A DNA stretch of 64,000 nt. It comes from Flavobacteriales bacterium. GTDB taxonomy: Bacteria > Bacteroidota > Bacteroidia > Flavobacteriales > UBA1820. Positions 1-8,723 of the stretch are shown in pieces. How positions within the stretch are numbered: position 1 is the first letter of the stretch; each line of letters opens with the position of its first letter. The notes below the pieces were generated by a model. That model saw nothing but the letters and a program-made list of their open reading frames with translations. It was not told the DNA's origin and searched no databases. The position numbers were made by a program, and so were the translations under genes. Location of the stretch: contig QALN01000007.1 of NCBI GenBank assembly GCA_003150615.1, positions 29,844 through 93,843 of the forward strand. The letters are read 5' to 3'.

Positions 1-569
1 ACCGTAAACGGAGTGCGGTTTATCGTCTGCCCGTCTATGTCCAAATGGATACGCGAAGGCGTGTACTTGAAAAATTCCGTTATAGCCACCGTGGAATACG
101 ATATCAGCCCCCTTTTTTTCTTCATCGAAAAACTCTGGGCCACCGCAGCCTCGAACCCCGTACCCGCCACGCCAAGGCAGAAACTGCCGTTGACCCTGAG
201 CGTATCTATGTCGTACACCTTGGAAAGCAATATCTGTCTGAGGGCTTTTTTTATATCCATCGACATCCCTATATGACGCGCTACGCCGTTGCCGGAGCCG
301 GCAGGCACTATCCCAAGCGCAGTATCCGTCCCCGACAGCACGCTGCCCACCGTATTGGCCGTTCCGTCGCCGCCTATCACCACCACCGCATAATACCCTT
401 TGGCAGCGGCAGCAGCGGTAAGTTCCTGTGAATGCTCCACGCTTTGTACCACTTCGGTATCTATCCGGCAAAGCGAAGTCGAACGCGAAAGGGCATCGGC
501 CGCCGAAACGAGCTCCGAAAGCTGGTGCGTACCCGAATTGGGATTTATAAGGATAAGTATCTCTGTCAT
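1..569 (-). CDS. Diacylglycerol kinase family lipid kinase (partial, C-terminus outside window)
   Basis: About 189 residues of the N-terminal catalytic domain of the DAGK/LCB5/YegS family are visible. These enzymes phosphorylate diacylglycerol or related lipids with ATP at the cytoplasmic face of the membrane. The start ATG lies at 567-569. The signatures are in order: NPNSG at residues 9-13, GGDGT at 66-70 (nucleotide-binding loop) and PAGSGNGVAR at 89-98. The gene runs off the left edge, so the C-terminal beta-sandwich domain is not seen. The next gene (cysteine desulfidase) ends about 40 bases upstream on the same strand, so co-transcription is possible. Family assignment is firm; the lipid substrate cannot be told from sequence. 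Confidence 0.9.
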   Translation of the reverse strand, partial: MTEILILINPNSGTHQLSELVSAADALSRSTSLCRIDTEVVQSVEHSQELTAAAAAKGYYAVVVIGGDGTANTVGSVLSGTDTALGIVPAGSGNGVARHIGMSMDIKKALRQILLSKVYDIDTLRVNGSFCLGVAGTGFEAAVAQSFSMKKKRGLISYSTVAITEFFKYTPSRIHLDIDGQTINRTPFT

Positions 570-608
570 AGTTTGCGGTTCAAATTTAAAACGGGCTGTT
601 CTCCCTGT

Positions 609-1886
609 TTATTTGCAGGTCATTATTTCTATTATTTCATGGTCCGTATAGTCCATTGCCGACACAGCGATACGCGAGAGATTGTCTATCGAATGTTCGA
701 CATCGCTGTCTATTATCCCGTCGCAACGGGCCGCAATATCGTTATCGACAGCGATATACACAGCCTCGTAAGCCGCTGCAATACCCACGGAAGCCTTCAT
801 CGAACACGAAGCCTTGGCCCCGTCGCAGAACAAGCCGGATATATTGGCGATTATCAGCTGTATCACATTTTCTATCTGGGACAGAGTCGCGCCTTTGAGG
901 AAAGCTATACCGCACGCCGCACCTATCGAAGCGGGGACTATACCGCAAAGAGCCGACAACGGACCTATACGTTTCTTTATGTGTATTGGCACAAGATTGG
1001 CAAAAACCAATGCGCGCAGCATCTGTTCATTGGTAGCCTGCATTGAAAGCGCCAGATCTATCACAGGTATGTAAATGGTTATGCCCTGGTTGCCGCTCCC
1101 GCTGTTTGTCATAACGGGAAGTATTGAACCAGACATACGCGCGTCTATTCCGGCAGCCACTTTCGACATCGAAGAGCGCATCAGGTCGGAATCCGTACGT
1201 GATTTTGCCGAAAGCATCTTGCCCAGACAATAACCGTAGCGCTTTTTAAGCCCTGCGTCGGCTATACGCCAGTTGGCTTCGGCTCCGCGCGCTATATCGT
1301 CCAGTCTTTCCACATCCACGCTGCACGCAAAATCATACAGACGGGCTACCGACAGCCCTTCTATACGCCCGTTGTCCGCCATGGAATATGATTTTTCCTT
1401 CTCCTCGGCCTTATACACCTGTTCACCGTCCAAAGTGGCGCGCGTGATATTGGTGTGAGTCTTTTCCACCGTAGCAGTAGCCGTATGCCCTCCGGCCGAA
1501 ACCTCGGCTTCTATGTACAATTTGTCCACATTTTCGGCAATGCTGACATCCACGCCTCCCGAAGACACAAACTCCACAGCAGAGGCTGCAACAGTGTCGC
1601 AGACACCTTCGAGCACTTCCAGCGCTTTGTCCGACGAACCGGTAACGGCGCCAAGTGCTGCCGCTACTTTTATCCCGCACTTGTCTGTACCGGGGATGCC
1701 CACCCCCATGCCGTTCTTGTATATGTTACCACTGACCTTCAAGCTTATACGCTCCGGCCGAGCACCGAGCACCTCTCTGGCTTTGACAACGGCCAGCGCC
1801 GCCGCTATCGGCTCAGTACATCCCAACGCCATGCCCGTATCGGCGCGCAATATTTCCAGTATCGTTTCGTCTGATATGGTATGCAT
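609..1886 (-). CDS. cyuA: L-cysteine desulfidase / UPF0597 family protein (CyuA/YhaM-like)
   Basis: A 425-residue protein of the UPF0597 family, related to the iron-sulfur L-serine dehydratase alpha chain. Characterised members break L-cysteine down to pyruvate, sulfide and ammonia using a [4Fe-4S] cluster. The family signature GCTEP is at residues 22-26 with Cys23. It is followed by the SGNIYKNGMGVGIPG loop (52-66) and a C-terminal cysteine cluster (FCDGAKASC), matching expected cluster ligands. Full family length, no signal peptide, so cytoplasmic. A TACCTTTG -7 box lies on the minus strand at 1910-1917, just upstream. The symbol is by family; the exact substrate (cysteine or another small amino acid) is inferred. 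Confidence 0.87.
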   Translation of the reverse strand: MHTISDETILEILRADTGMALGCTEPIAAALAVVKAREVLGARPERISLKVSGNIYKNGMGVGIPGTDKCGIKVAAALGAVTGSSDKALEVLEGVCDTVAASAVEFVSSGGVDVSIAENVDKLYIEAEVSAGGHTATATVEKTHTNITRATLDGEQVYKAEEKEKSYSMADNGRIEGLSVARLYDFACSVDVERLDDIARGAEANWRIADAGLKKRYGYCLGKMLSAKSRTDSDLMRSSMSKVAAGIDARMSGSILPVMTNSGSGNQGITIYIPVIDLALSMQATNEQMLRALVFANLVPIHIKKRIGPLSALCGIVPASIGAACGIAFLKGATLSQIENVIQLIIANISGLFCDGAKASCSMKASVGIAAAYEAVYIAVDNDIAARCDGIIDSDVEHSIDNLSRIAVSAMDYTDHEIIEIMTCK

Positions 1887-1909
1887 AGATATTTAGTGTT
1901 TTGGAGTTA

Positions 1910-1917
1910 CAAAGGTA
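1910..1917 (-). promoter_or_regulatory. -7 promoter box for cysteine desulfidase gene
   Basis: Read on the minus strand this is TACCTTTG, a perfect TAnnTTTG match, 24 bases from the start codon. No convincing -33 box was found, so only the -7 element is claimed. Confidence 0.5.
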
Positions 1918-1964
1918 TGCAAAATAGTCTTTAGGCGGAAGGCCGATAATGCCCGGCAAAACAA

Positions 1965-1992
1965 AAAAAGAGCGCCGCAAGACGCTCTTTTT
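1965..1992 (-). terminator. Terminator downstream of DUF4270 gene
   Basis: A 10-bp perfect stem (AAAAAGAGCG / CGCTCTTTTT) with an 8-base loop, flanked by A and T runs, lies 46-73 bases past the DUF4270 stop codon. It can work in either direction, but the only gene that runs into it is on the minus strand. Confidence 0.75.
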
Positions 1993-2037
1993 GTTCTTAA
2001 TCCGACCCGTGCGCAAACTTTTATTTACGCAGCCAGG

Positions 2038-3780
2038 TTATTCCCCTTCGTTCTTTTCAGTGTACTTGACGACCAGTTTCAGATCTTCGCCGTTAAGCAC
2101 GGACATGAACGGTGCATTCTGAGTCACGCCGAACGGAAGACGGAGACCCAGCTTGACGTTCTTTGCATCTCCGTACACCATATCTATAAGGGTCCGCGTA
2201 ACCCTCATCCTATACTTTCCGGGATAAGAAAATTTCGCCGAAGCCGAATTTTCGTTTATTATCCCGTTCAGGCCATAATTGTACCTTGGAGTATATTGCC
2301 ATGTATCCGAAGCCTCGTTGTACGTAAAGGTAGCCTGGTCGGGGATGTAGAAGTCCACCTTTTCCAAAGGATACCCCAACGAGGAATTATAATACACGAA
2401 CTGGTCGCCGTACGGATACTTGTACATCCACAATTCCACCACGGGGAAATTGCGTGCGCTTTCATTGTATCCCTTGTTGGTAAATTCTATATAGGCATCG
2501 TTTATTATCCAGCCCTTGTCGCGTATATAATTGATATTTTCTTCGCTTATGACATCCACTACCACCTCGGTACCGCCGTAAGGAATGATGTAAAGGCTCT
2601 TCTCGCCCCTTACCGTATCCGGATTTTCCATCATCGCCTCCAGACGCGGGGAAAAAGTAGTCTGTATGGAATTTGCCGAAAACGGCATGTTGGACAGGCT
2701 GTTCAGGAAATTGAACGACACGGTACCTCCGCTTATATTCGACGAATGGTAGTAAATGGTGATATTGCTTCCGCGTCCGTTCGATCCGGAGGCCTCCTGA
2801 AACAGGTCGAGCATCAGAAGAGGGGACTTAAACCCTTTTTTCACCCTGAAATACAACCCGTTGAAATAATCATTGAAAGCATCCTGAGTTATTATGTATC
2901 CCTTGAAATGGTCGATTACATTCTGCCAGTAATCCTTGTCCATTTTGAACTGCAGACGGGGGTATATCGAGTCAGCATATATGTACGTGGTATCTATCAC
3001 CTTTCCATCGTCGTCATACGTATATGTCGTATCGGTAATGTCGGTAGTCGATTTTATAGTGTCGAAAACCGGCTGGAAAAGTTCCTCGTGTATCATTTCG
3101 GCCGTAGCCCATTTCTTGGTAAGCGGGATATGGTTTTCTTTCTGTATGCTCGTACCTGATATCGTGGAATACTGGTCCGGGAATTTTTCACCCAACCTGT
3201 AAATCTCCAGAGCTATGTTGTTTGAAAGGTAATTTCCGTATATCACATACGTGAACGGATCGAACACCCCGGTATATGTCTGCGAATTGGTCTCGAATCC
3301 CACATACCCTTCTGTCGATGAAGCAGAAAGTTCAGCAACCGGAGTATAAGCTATCGTAAACAACACGGAGTCAACCACCATATCGCCGAATACCGGAATA
3401 TTGTTGGAAATATTAAGTCTGGTTGCGAAACCGGCCTCTATATCATACAGATCGGGAACCGAATAGTTCCCCACGATATTGAAGAAATACTGTCTTATAC
3501 CGGAGCCTGCGCTCTGCGGGTTGAATATCTTTCCCAGATATGCGCGCCCGGAAAGGGTATCCCGTGTAAAATCCCGCACGGTCCACGCTTTCACAGGGAA
3601 AGTCGTTTCGCCTGTACCTACCTTGTCGCCGTCCACAATGTCCGTACCCATACGGAATTCCTTGTCGTTGCAGGAATACAGGGAAAAGGACAAAATCAAG
3701 GCCGATATTGCGCAAACAGCCCCTTTTACAACTTTCCGAAAGCTATCGGATGTCATGCTTCCACACATTTTGTTTATCAT
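2038..3780 (-). CDS. DUF4270 domain-containing lipoprotein
   Basis: A 580-residue exported protein of the Bacteroidota family DUF4270. The N-terminus has a positively charged stretch, a hydrophobic core and a lipobox ending in LYSC with Cys37, so it is probably a surface or periplasmic lipoprotein. Met9 is an alternative start. The body is rich in Tyr, Ser and Asp and looks all-beta. It starts 6 bases after the end of the short glycogen-synthase-like gene, so the two form an operon; in other Bacteroidota the same two genes are also neighbours. The biochemical role of DUF4270 is not known, and nothing in the sequence shows an active site. Confidence 0.85.
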   Translation of the reverse strand: MINKMCGSMTSDSFRKVVKGAVCAISALILSFSLYSCNDKEFRMGTDIVDGDKVGTGETTFPVKAWTVRDFTRDTLSGRAYLGKIFNPQSAGSGIRQYFFNIVGNYSVPDLYDIEAGFATRLNISNNIPVFGDMVVDSVLFTIAYTPVAELSASSTEGYVGFETNSQTYTGVFDPFTYVIYGNYLSNNIALEIYRLGEKFPDQYSTISGTSIQKENHIPLTKKWATAEMIHEELFQPVFDTIKSTTDITDTTYTYDDDGKVIDTTYIYADSIYPRLQFKMDKDYWQNVIDHFKGYIITQDAFNDYFNGLYFRVKKGFKSPLLMLDLFQEASGSNGRGSNITIYYHSSNISGGTVSFNFLNSLSNMPFSANSIQTTFSPRLEAMMENPDTVRGEKSLYIIPYGGTEVVVDVISEENINYIRDKGWIINDAYIEFTNKGYNESARNFPVVELWMYKYPYGDQFVYYNSSLGYPLEKVDFYIPDQATFTYNEASDTWQYTPRYNYGLNGIINENSASAKFSYPGKYRMRVTRTLIDMVYGDAKNVKLGLRLPFGVTQNAPFMSVLNGEDLKLVVKYTEKNEGE

Positions 3781-3786
3781 CGTATG

Positions 3787-4602
3787 TTATTCGATATCCT
3801 GGTCTAATATTTTACGGTACAGATCCGCATACATGCAGCAAACATCCCCGTCGGAAGACGCAGGATGATTAAAGCATGGCAATTTACGATTTTTTGCCGT
3901 TTCGACAGCCTCCTTCGAGCCTTCTTCGTCTTCCACGATAAGGGCGTCGGAGTATTTAAGACAAGTTTTTGTTAAATTGGCATGGGTGGGGTTTTCCAAA
4001 AGAGGCTCTTCTATACCGTCGAAAGCCAGTTTTTCAACCATCGACCCATTTAGCGCCCCGTCGAAAGACCCGCCGAAAGCCGATACCACGACCTTTGCAT
4101 CGGCAAAGGCAGGATCGGTCTTGTACATAGTCTTGACATACACGGGAAGCATATAGCTCATCCATCCGTTCACGTGAACTATATCGGGGCTCCAGTTGAG
4201 TTTTTTCACCGTTTCCAGCACGCCTTTGGCGAAGAATATCATCCGTTCGTCGTTATCGGGATAAAGCTCGCCGGAAGGGGCATATTCACGTTCCTTGTTT
4301 TTGAAATATTCTTCGTTGTCGATAAAATATACCTGAAGGCGTTCTTTGGGTACCGACGCCACCTTGATTATCAGCGGCTGGTCTATATCGTTCACCACAA
4401 GGTTCATACCGGACAGACGTATCACCTCGTGCAACTGATGGCGGCGTTCGTTGATATTCCCGAAACGGGGCATGAATATGCGCACTTCGCAACCCTGCTC
4501 CTGCATGTATTTGGGAATTTCCAACGATGTTTCCGATATGTGTGTCGAAGGCAAGTAGGGTGTAAGCTCCGAGGAAACGTACAAAATCCTCTTGTTTTTC
4601 AT
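3787..4602 (-). CDS. Short glycogen/starch synthase-like protein (GT5 N-terminal domain only)
   Basis: A 271-residue protein matching the N-terminal Rossmann domain of glycogen/starch synthases (GT5). It begins with KRILYVSSELTPYLP, like the first strand and loop of GlgA, and continues with a GlgA-like IFMPRFGNINERRHQLHEVIRL block and a VHVNGWM segment. Full synthases are about 480-550 residues. The second Rossmann domain, which carries the ADP-glucose-binding residues and the E-x7-E motif, is absent. Such short versions are common in Bacteroidota and are usually annotated as glycogen synthase, but a synthase lacking the donor domain is unlikely to work alone. Cytoplasmic; first gene of the operon with the DUF4270 lipoprotein. 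Confidence 0.8.
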   Translation of the reverse strand: MKNKRILYVSSELTPYLPSTHISETSLEIPKYMQEQGCEVRIFMPRFGNINERRHQLHEVIRLSGMNLVVNDIDQPLIIKVASVPKERLQVYFIDNEEYFKNKEREYAPSGELYPDNDERMIFFAKGVLETVKKLNWSPDIVHVNGWMSYMLPVYVKTMYKTDPAFADAKVVVSAFGGSFDGALNGSMVEKLAFDGIEEPLLENPTHANLTKTCLKYSDALIVEDEEGSKEAVETAKNRKLPCFNHPASSDGDVCCMYADLYRKILDQDIE

Positions 4603-4705
4603 TATATTATTTTTAATAAAAATTTAACCCTGAAAATGTTTCCCGACTGTCGTATTGGGCACGTTTTCCAGGGGATTTAAAAACGGGAAACAAAGCGTGC
4701 AACTG

Positions 4706-4713
4706 CAAAATTA
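4706..4713 (-). promoter_or_regulatory. -7 promoter box for the glgA-like/DUF4270 operon
   Basis: Minus strand reads TAATTTTG, a perfect match to TAnnTTTG, about 105 bases upstream of the glgA-like start codon and implying a leader of about 100 nt. The -33 region is not distinctive. Confidence 0.5.
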
Positions 4714-4773
4714 CGAAATTTATGCGGTTTAAAGGCGTTTTCACACCGCCTTTTATGCGTTTTTTTATGTTTT

Positions 4774-5979
4774 TTAAGCTATTACGCCGCTGAAAACCAA
4801 TTCGTCGCCGATATACGCCGCAGCGAACTGCCCCGGAGTCACCGCGCTCTGCGGACGTTCGAACTCCACATACACCCCTGACGGGAACAAATGCAACACG
4901 GCTTTTTCCAACGGCTGACGATAGCGTATCCGCACTTTTACATCGAGCGTCCCGCCTACGCCCGGGCACACGTCCCCGCGCACCCAATGCATATCGGAAA
5001 CAGGCACGAACAACGCACGGCGGTACAACCCCGGATGCGATTTTCCCTGGCCCACATATACGGTATTGGTATCCGTATCGGTTGCTATTATGAAAAGAGG
5101 TTCGGGCCGTCCGCCGACATCCAGTCCTTTTCTCTGCCCTACGGTAAAGAAATGCGCCCCGTGATGCCGCCCGGCGACAATACCGTCCGACGGCTTATAA
5201 GAATAAGCGCGGCTCGACACCCGCAGACGCTCTTCGGCCGATGATGCAGATGAGACCTCAGCCTCGTATTGAGCGTACATAGGATGCGATGCCGGTATTT
5301 CGACTATATCGCCATCGCGCGGAGCCAGTTTTTGCTTAAGGAACTCCGGCAGCTTCACCTTCCCGACAAAACATATCCCCTGCGAATCTTTCTTTGCCGC
5401 CGTAACCAGCCCGGCACGGGCCGCTATTTCCCTCACATCCGGCTTCAGCATATCGCCGATAGGAAAAATGGCTTTTGACAACTGCTCCTGCGAAAGCTGG
5501 CACAGGAAATAGCTCTGGTCTTTGTTCGGGTCCGATCCGGCCAGCAGCTTGTATATCGTCCGTCCGCCTTTTTCCGTAGTCCCTATACGCGCATAATGAC
5601 CCGTAGCCACATAATCAGCACCGAGCTCCATAGCCGCTTTGAGGAAAACGTCGAACTTTATCTCCCGGTTGCACAACACGTCCGGATTGGGCGTACGCCC
5701 TTTCTCATACTCCGAAAACATATAATCGACCACCTTCTGCCTGTACACCTCGCTCAGGTCTATCACCGAAAACGGTATGCCCAAAGCCTGGGCCACCATC
5801 ATCGCATCGTTGCTGTCTTCCAGCCAGGGACATTCCTTGGACACGGTAACGGACGTATCATGCCAGTTCTTCATGAAAAGACCGACAACGTCATACCCCT
5901 GTTCCAGCAGCAAATAAGCAGCCACCGACGAGTCCACACCGCCGGAAAGACCGACAACCACCCTTTTACCTTTTTCCAT
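4774..5979 (-). CDS. mnmA: tRNA-specific 2-thiouridylase MnmA
   Basis: MnmA adenylates and then thiolates U34 of tRNA-Lys, -Glu and -Gln in the cytoplasm, taking sulfur from an IscS-type relay. The ATP-pyrophosphatase P-loop SGGVDSS is at residues 12-18. The two catalytic cysteines are Cys103 (in [12 protein letters not shown]) and Cys203 (in GICFVG). The C-terminal beta-barrel domain is present. At 401 residues it is somewhat longer than the usual 355-380. An in-frame extension of 30 residues upstream has no family counterpart. I chose the ATG at 5977-5979, which begins [14 protein letters not shown] and has GAGG 7 bases before it. Confidence 0.95.
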   Translation of the reverse strand: MEKGKRVVVGLSGGVDSSVAAYLLLEQGYDVVGLFMKNWHDTSVTVSKECPWLEDSNDAMMVAQALGIPFSVIDLSEVYRQKVVDYMFSEYEKGRTPNPDVLCNREIKFDVFLKAAMELGADYVATGHYARIGTTEKGGRTIYKLLAGSDPNKDQSYFLCQLSQEQLSKAIFPIGDMLKPDVREIAARAGLVTAAKKDSQGICFVGKVKLPEFLKQKLAPRDGDIVEIPASHPMYAQYEAEVSSASSAEERLRVSSRAYSYKPSDGIVAGRHHGAHFFTVGQRKGLDVGGRPEPLFIIATDTDTNTVYVGQGKSHPGLYRRALFVPVSDMHWVRGDVCPGVGGTLDVKVRIRYRQPLEKAVLHLFPSGVYVEFERPQSAVTPGQFAAAYIGDELVFSGVIA

Positions 5980-6066
5980 AATAATCCTCGTTCCCTCACG
6001 CGCGGCCCTCACGGCCGTTTTTCCCGCAAACAGCAAAAAAACGCCATTTTGCACCGTTGAGCTTTG

Positions 6067-6074
6067 CAAAATTA
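6067..6074 (-). promoter_or_regulatory. -7 promoter box upstream of mnmA
   Basis: TAATTTTG on the minus strand, about 88 bases before the chosen mnmA start. If used, the transcript starts inside the rejected 30-residue N-terminal extension, which supports the internal ATG. Confidence 0.45.
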
Positions 6075-6107
6075 CGCATTTGTTGTCTAAATCACGGAAT
6101 AAAAACC

Positions 6108-6115
6108 TATCTTTG
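6108..6115 (+). promoter_or_regulatory. -7 promoter box for the 93-residue protein gene
   Basis: TATCTTTG matches TAnnTTTG exactly and lies 35 bases before the ATG at 6151. A TTTGTTG tract at 6079-6085, 22-25 bases upstream, could serve as the -33 element. Confidence 0.6.
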
Positions 6116-6150
6116 TACCAGTTAAAACATTGCGATAAACTTTATAGAAA

Positions 6151-6432
6151 ATGGCAAGCATAAAGAATTTCAAAAAAGAACTGGTTTACACCTACGGCGC
6201 TCTGCTGGACGAATGTTACATCGTGGAAATGGTGTGTCCAAAAGCGGACAGGGAAAAACTGCAGGCTCTCTGCCAGGAAATAGAACAGGCATATGACGAC
6301 ATGGCTGACCGCCTCGGCTCGAAAGACAGGGAAAAAGGAACGGCAGCGCACGCCAAAGAAGTGAGGAAGGAATTCGACGCTTCGGTGGATGCACTGACGG
6401 AAAAACTCCGCGCCCTGGTAGAGACGAAATAA
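6151..6432 (+). CDS. Conserved hypothetical small helical protein
   Basis: A 93-residue cytoplasmic protein with no signal peptide or membrane segment. It is very rich in Lys, Glu and Ala and predicted to be almost all helical. It opens with MASIKNFKKELVYTYGALLDEC, which resembles small uncharacterised proteins that occur widely in Bacteroidales, including a Cys in the first third. It has its own promoter box at 6108-6115. A small hairpin (6436-6456) follows the stop codon and separates it from the WG-repeat gene 77 bases downstream. No function can be assigned. Confidence 0.7.
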   Translation: MASIKNFKKELVYTYGALLDECYIVEMVCPKADREKLQALCQEIEQAYDDMADRLGSKDREKGTAAHAKEVRKEFDASVDALTEKLRALVETK

Positions 6433-6435
6433 CGG

Positions 6436-6466
6436 ACACCACTTTCGAGGTGGTGTAAAAACGAAT
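6436..6466 (+). terminator. Possible weak terminator or processing hairpin
   Basis: A 7-bp stem (ACACCAC / GTGGTGT) around a 7-base loop, followed by a run of A, then CGAATTTTT. The T run is five bases and is displaced from the stem, so termination would be partial. Confidence 0.4.
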
Positions 6467-6509
6467 TTTTCACCTGATATCTCTCATATCATCACATATA
6501 ATTTTCGAA

Positions 6510-8627
6510 ATGGTATCTCTGAAAAGAACATACTTCGTGGTTATATTGGCTTTGCTATCGGCCACGCTCTCGGCCGGCAGGCTGGACAAGGCTTTCGAGG
6601 CCTTGGACGTACACGACTATTTCAAAGCCAAGGACCTGTTCGAAAAATCGATAAAAAGCGATCCGATGCTGGCCAATTACGGCCTGAGCATAATATATTC
6701 GCGTTCCAACAACCCGTTCTACCAGCTCGATTCCGCTTTCTCCCGTATTGAAAAAAGCGAACAGGCTTACGGCGACACGAAAGCCAAAGACCGCAAAAAG
6801 ATATTCGAGGAACAAGGTATCGACCTTGACACCATCCGCGCACAAAAACAGAACATAGCGTCGCTGGCACTTGACGAGGCCATAAAACAAAACACCGTAC
6901 CTGCGCTTAACTACGTGGTCGGAAAATACAAATTCAGCAATCGTTACGCCGAGTCCGTGCGCCGGCGCGACGAACTGGCATTCTCGCTGGCGCAGGCGGA
7001 AAACACATGGGGAGCTTACAAGGCATTCGCGGATACGTACCCAGAAGCCGTGCAGGCCAAACGCGCCAACGATATGTACGAAAAACTACTTTTCGAGGAA
7101 ACCACCAAAGGCGACACCCCGGAACAGTACATGGTATTCATAAAAGCATATCCTTCGAGCCCTTATGTACGGAAGGCCCAGGACCGCATATTCGAACTTA
7201 CCACACCCGACAAATCCCTGGAACAGTTTACCGCATTCGTGCGCCTGTACCCGGACAGCCCTTATGCTGCAAAAGCATGGGATTCGATATATAAACTATG
7301 GTTCTCGAACTTCTCCGATGCCGAAGTCATGAGCTTCCGCTCGGCATTTCCTCATTCGCCGCTCGGCGCCAGGCTAGAGGCCGATATAAAAACGAAAGGC
7401 CTCAAGTATTTCCCGATACTGTCCAAGGACAAGATGTACGGTTTCGTCAACTCCAAAGGAGAAATAACCGTAAATCCGCAGTACGATTTCGTCGATGACT
7501 TTTCTTCGCGTGCGGCGCTGGTAGGACGCGGCGACAAAGTCGCCTACATAGACCCCAAAGGCGACCTTCTGACCGATTTCGTATGGGATGACGGGCGTCC
7601 GTTCGAAGGCGAACTGGCAGTAGTTTCGTGCGGCGATTACGACGGGGTCATAAACAAAGCGGGAGGAGTGGTGCTGGATTGCGTATTCGACGATGTAACC
7701 CTCTCGTCCGCCGGCCCTATACTGGCGCGCAAAGACGGTAAATACAGGTATTACTCCAGAGTAGGACGTATGCTTTTCGACGAATTCGATTCGGCGACTC
7801 CGTTTACCGGGGATATGGCGGTAGTAAAATCCGCAGGACGCGCACGCCTTATAAACAGCCGGGGGATGGACATTCTCTCCGGTAATTTTTCGGACATCAT
7901 GATAGCCGGCGACAGCACGCTGTTCATAATGGACTCACTGTCCAAGTGGACCGTGACGGACCTTTCGGGAACACCGCGCTCGACAAAGAAATACGATGCC
8001 GTGGGACGTTTTTCAGACGGGCTGGCCCCAGTCGAGACCGGCAGCAAATACGGCTACATAAACCCGGCGGGCAAAGAAGTTATCGCGGTCAATATGACAT
8101 CTTTCGGCGATATGTCTGCCTTAGGATTTAAAAACAAACGCGCCAAAACTTCCTACCGGGGCAAATACGGCATGATAAGCACCACCGGAAAACGGCTTCT
8201 GCCCAATCTTTTCGACGACATAATAACGGCCGACACGTGGCCCGTGCCGGTGCAGAAATCCGGACTATGGGGTTATGCCAACGACAAGGTAAGCATAGTA
8301 ATAAAATGCGTTTACGATTCGGCGGAACCTTTTAAAAACGGACGCGCCATCGTCGTGCGTAAAGGACTTTGGGGAGTGATAAACACCAAAGGCGTCATAC
8401 TGATACCGCTGGAATACAGCAATATCGAACCGCTTGGCGACGACATGTACATAGTGGCCAAAAACGGCAAGACCGGAATAGTGAACCAGGAAGGCGCAAT
8501 AATCCTGCCGATAGAATACGACCGCCTGAGGGAATACTCGCCTGGAGTGCTTCAGGTAGTAATGGACGGGGAATTCCTGTATTTCGACATCAACACCGGC
8601 AAGTTCATATACAAGGGACTGGACTAA
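6510..8627 (+). CDS. Exported WG-repeat protein with N-terminal helical repeats
   Basis: A 705-residue protein with three parts. Residues 1-22 form a signal peptide ending near LSAG. Residues about 25-290 hold helical repeats of the TPR/Sel1 kind, with a recurring F..xYPxSPYxxKAxDxIxxL pattern (three copies around 165-285). Residues about 300-705 contain WG (beta-hairpin) repeats such as YGFVNSKGEITVNPQYDFV, YGYINPAGKEVI, WGYANDK, WGVINTKGVILIPLEYSN and TGIVNQEGAIILPIEYD. WG repeats are a protein-interaction scaffold with no known catalysis. It probably sits in the periplasm or on the cell surface. The partner is unknown. Confidence 0.85.
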   Translation: MVSLKRTYFVVILALLSATLSAGRLDKAFEALDVHDYFKAKDLFEKSIKSDPMLANYGLSIIYSRSNNPFYQLDSAFSRIEKSEQAYGDTKAKDRKKIFEEQGIDLDTIRAQKQNIASLALDEAIKQNTVPALNYVVGKYKFSNRYAESVRRRDELAFSLAQAENTWGAYKAFADTYPEAVQAKRANDMYEKLLFEETTKGDTPEQYMVFIKAYPSSPYVRKAQDRIFELTTPDKSLEQFTAFVRLYPDSPYAAKAWDSIYKLWFSNFSDAEVMSFRSAFPHSPLGARLEADIKTKGLKYFPILSKDKMYGFVNSKGEITVNPQYDFVDDFSSRAALVGRGDKVAYIDPKGDLLTDFVWDDGRPFEGELAVVSCGDYDGVINKAGGVVLDCVFDDVTLSSAGPILARKDGKYRYYSRVGRMLFDEFDSATPFTGDMAVVKSAGRARLINSRGMDILSGNFSDIMIAGDSTLFIMDSLSKWTVTDLSGTPRSTKKYDAVGRFSDGLAPVETGSKYGYINPAGKEVIAVNMTSFGDMSALGFKNKRAKTSYRGKYGMISTTGKRLLPNLFDDIITADTWPVPVQKSGLWGYANDKVSIVIKCVYDSAEPFKNGRAIVVRKGLWGVINTKGVILIPLEYSNIEPLGDDMYIVAKNGKTGIVNQEGAIILPIEYDRLREYSPGVLQVVMDGEFLYFDINTGKFIYKGLD

Positions 8628-8651
8628 CCACCGTTTTCATCCTTTAAAATA

Positions 8652-8693
8652 AAACACCGGGAGGCGGGCCTTTAGGCCCGCCTCCCGGTGTTT
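8652..8693. terminator. Bidirectional terminator between convergent genes
   Basis: A perfect 19-bp stem (AAACACCGGGAGGCGGGCC and its complement) with a TTTA loop, A-rich on one side and T-rich on the other. It serves the WG-repeat gene from the left and the TrkA-like gene from the right. Confidence 0.9.
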
Positions 8694-8723
8694 AAACCCG
8701 GCAAGTACCGGACATACATCCTC

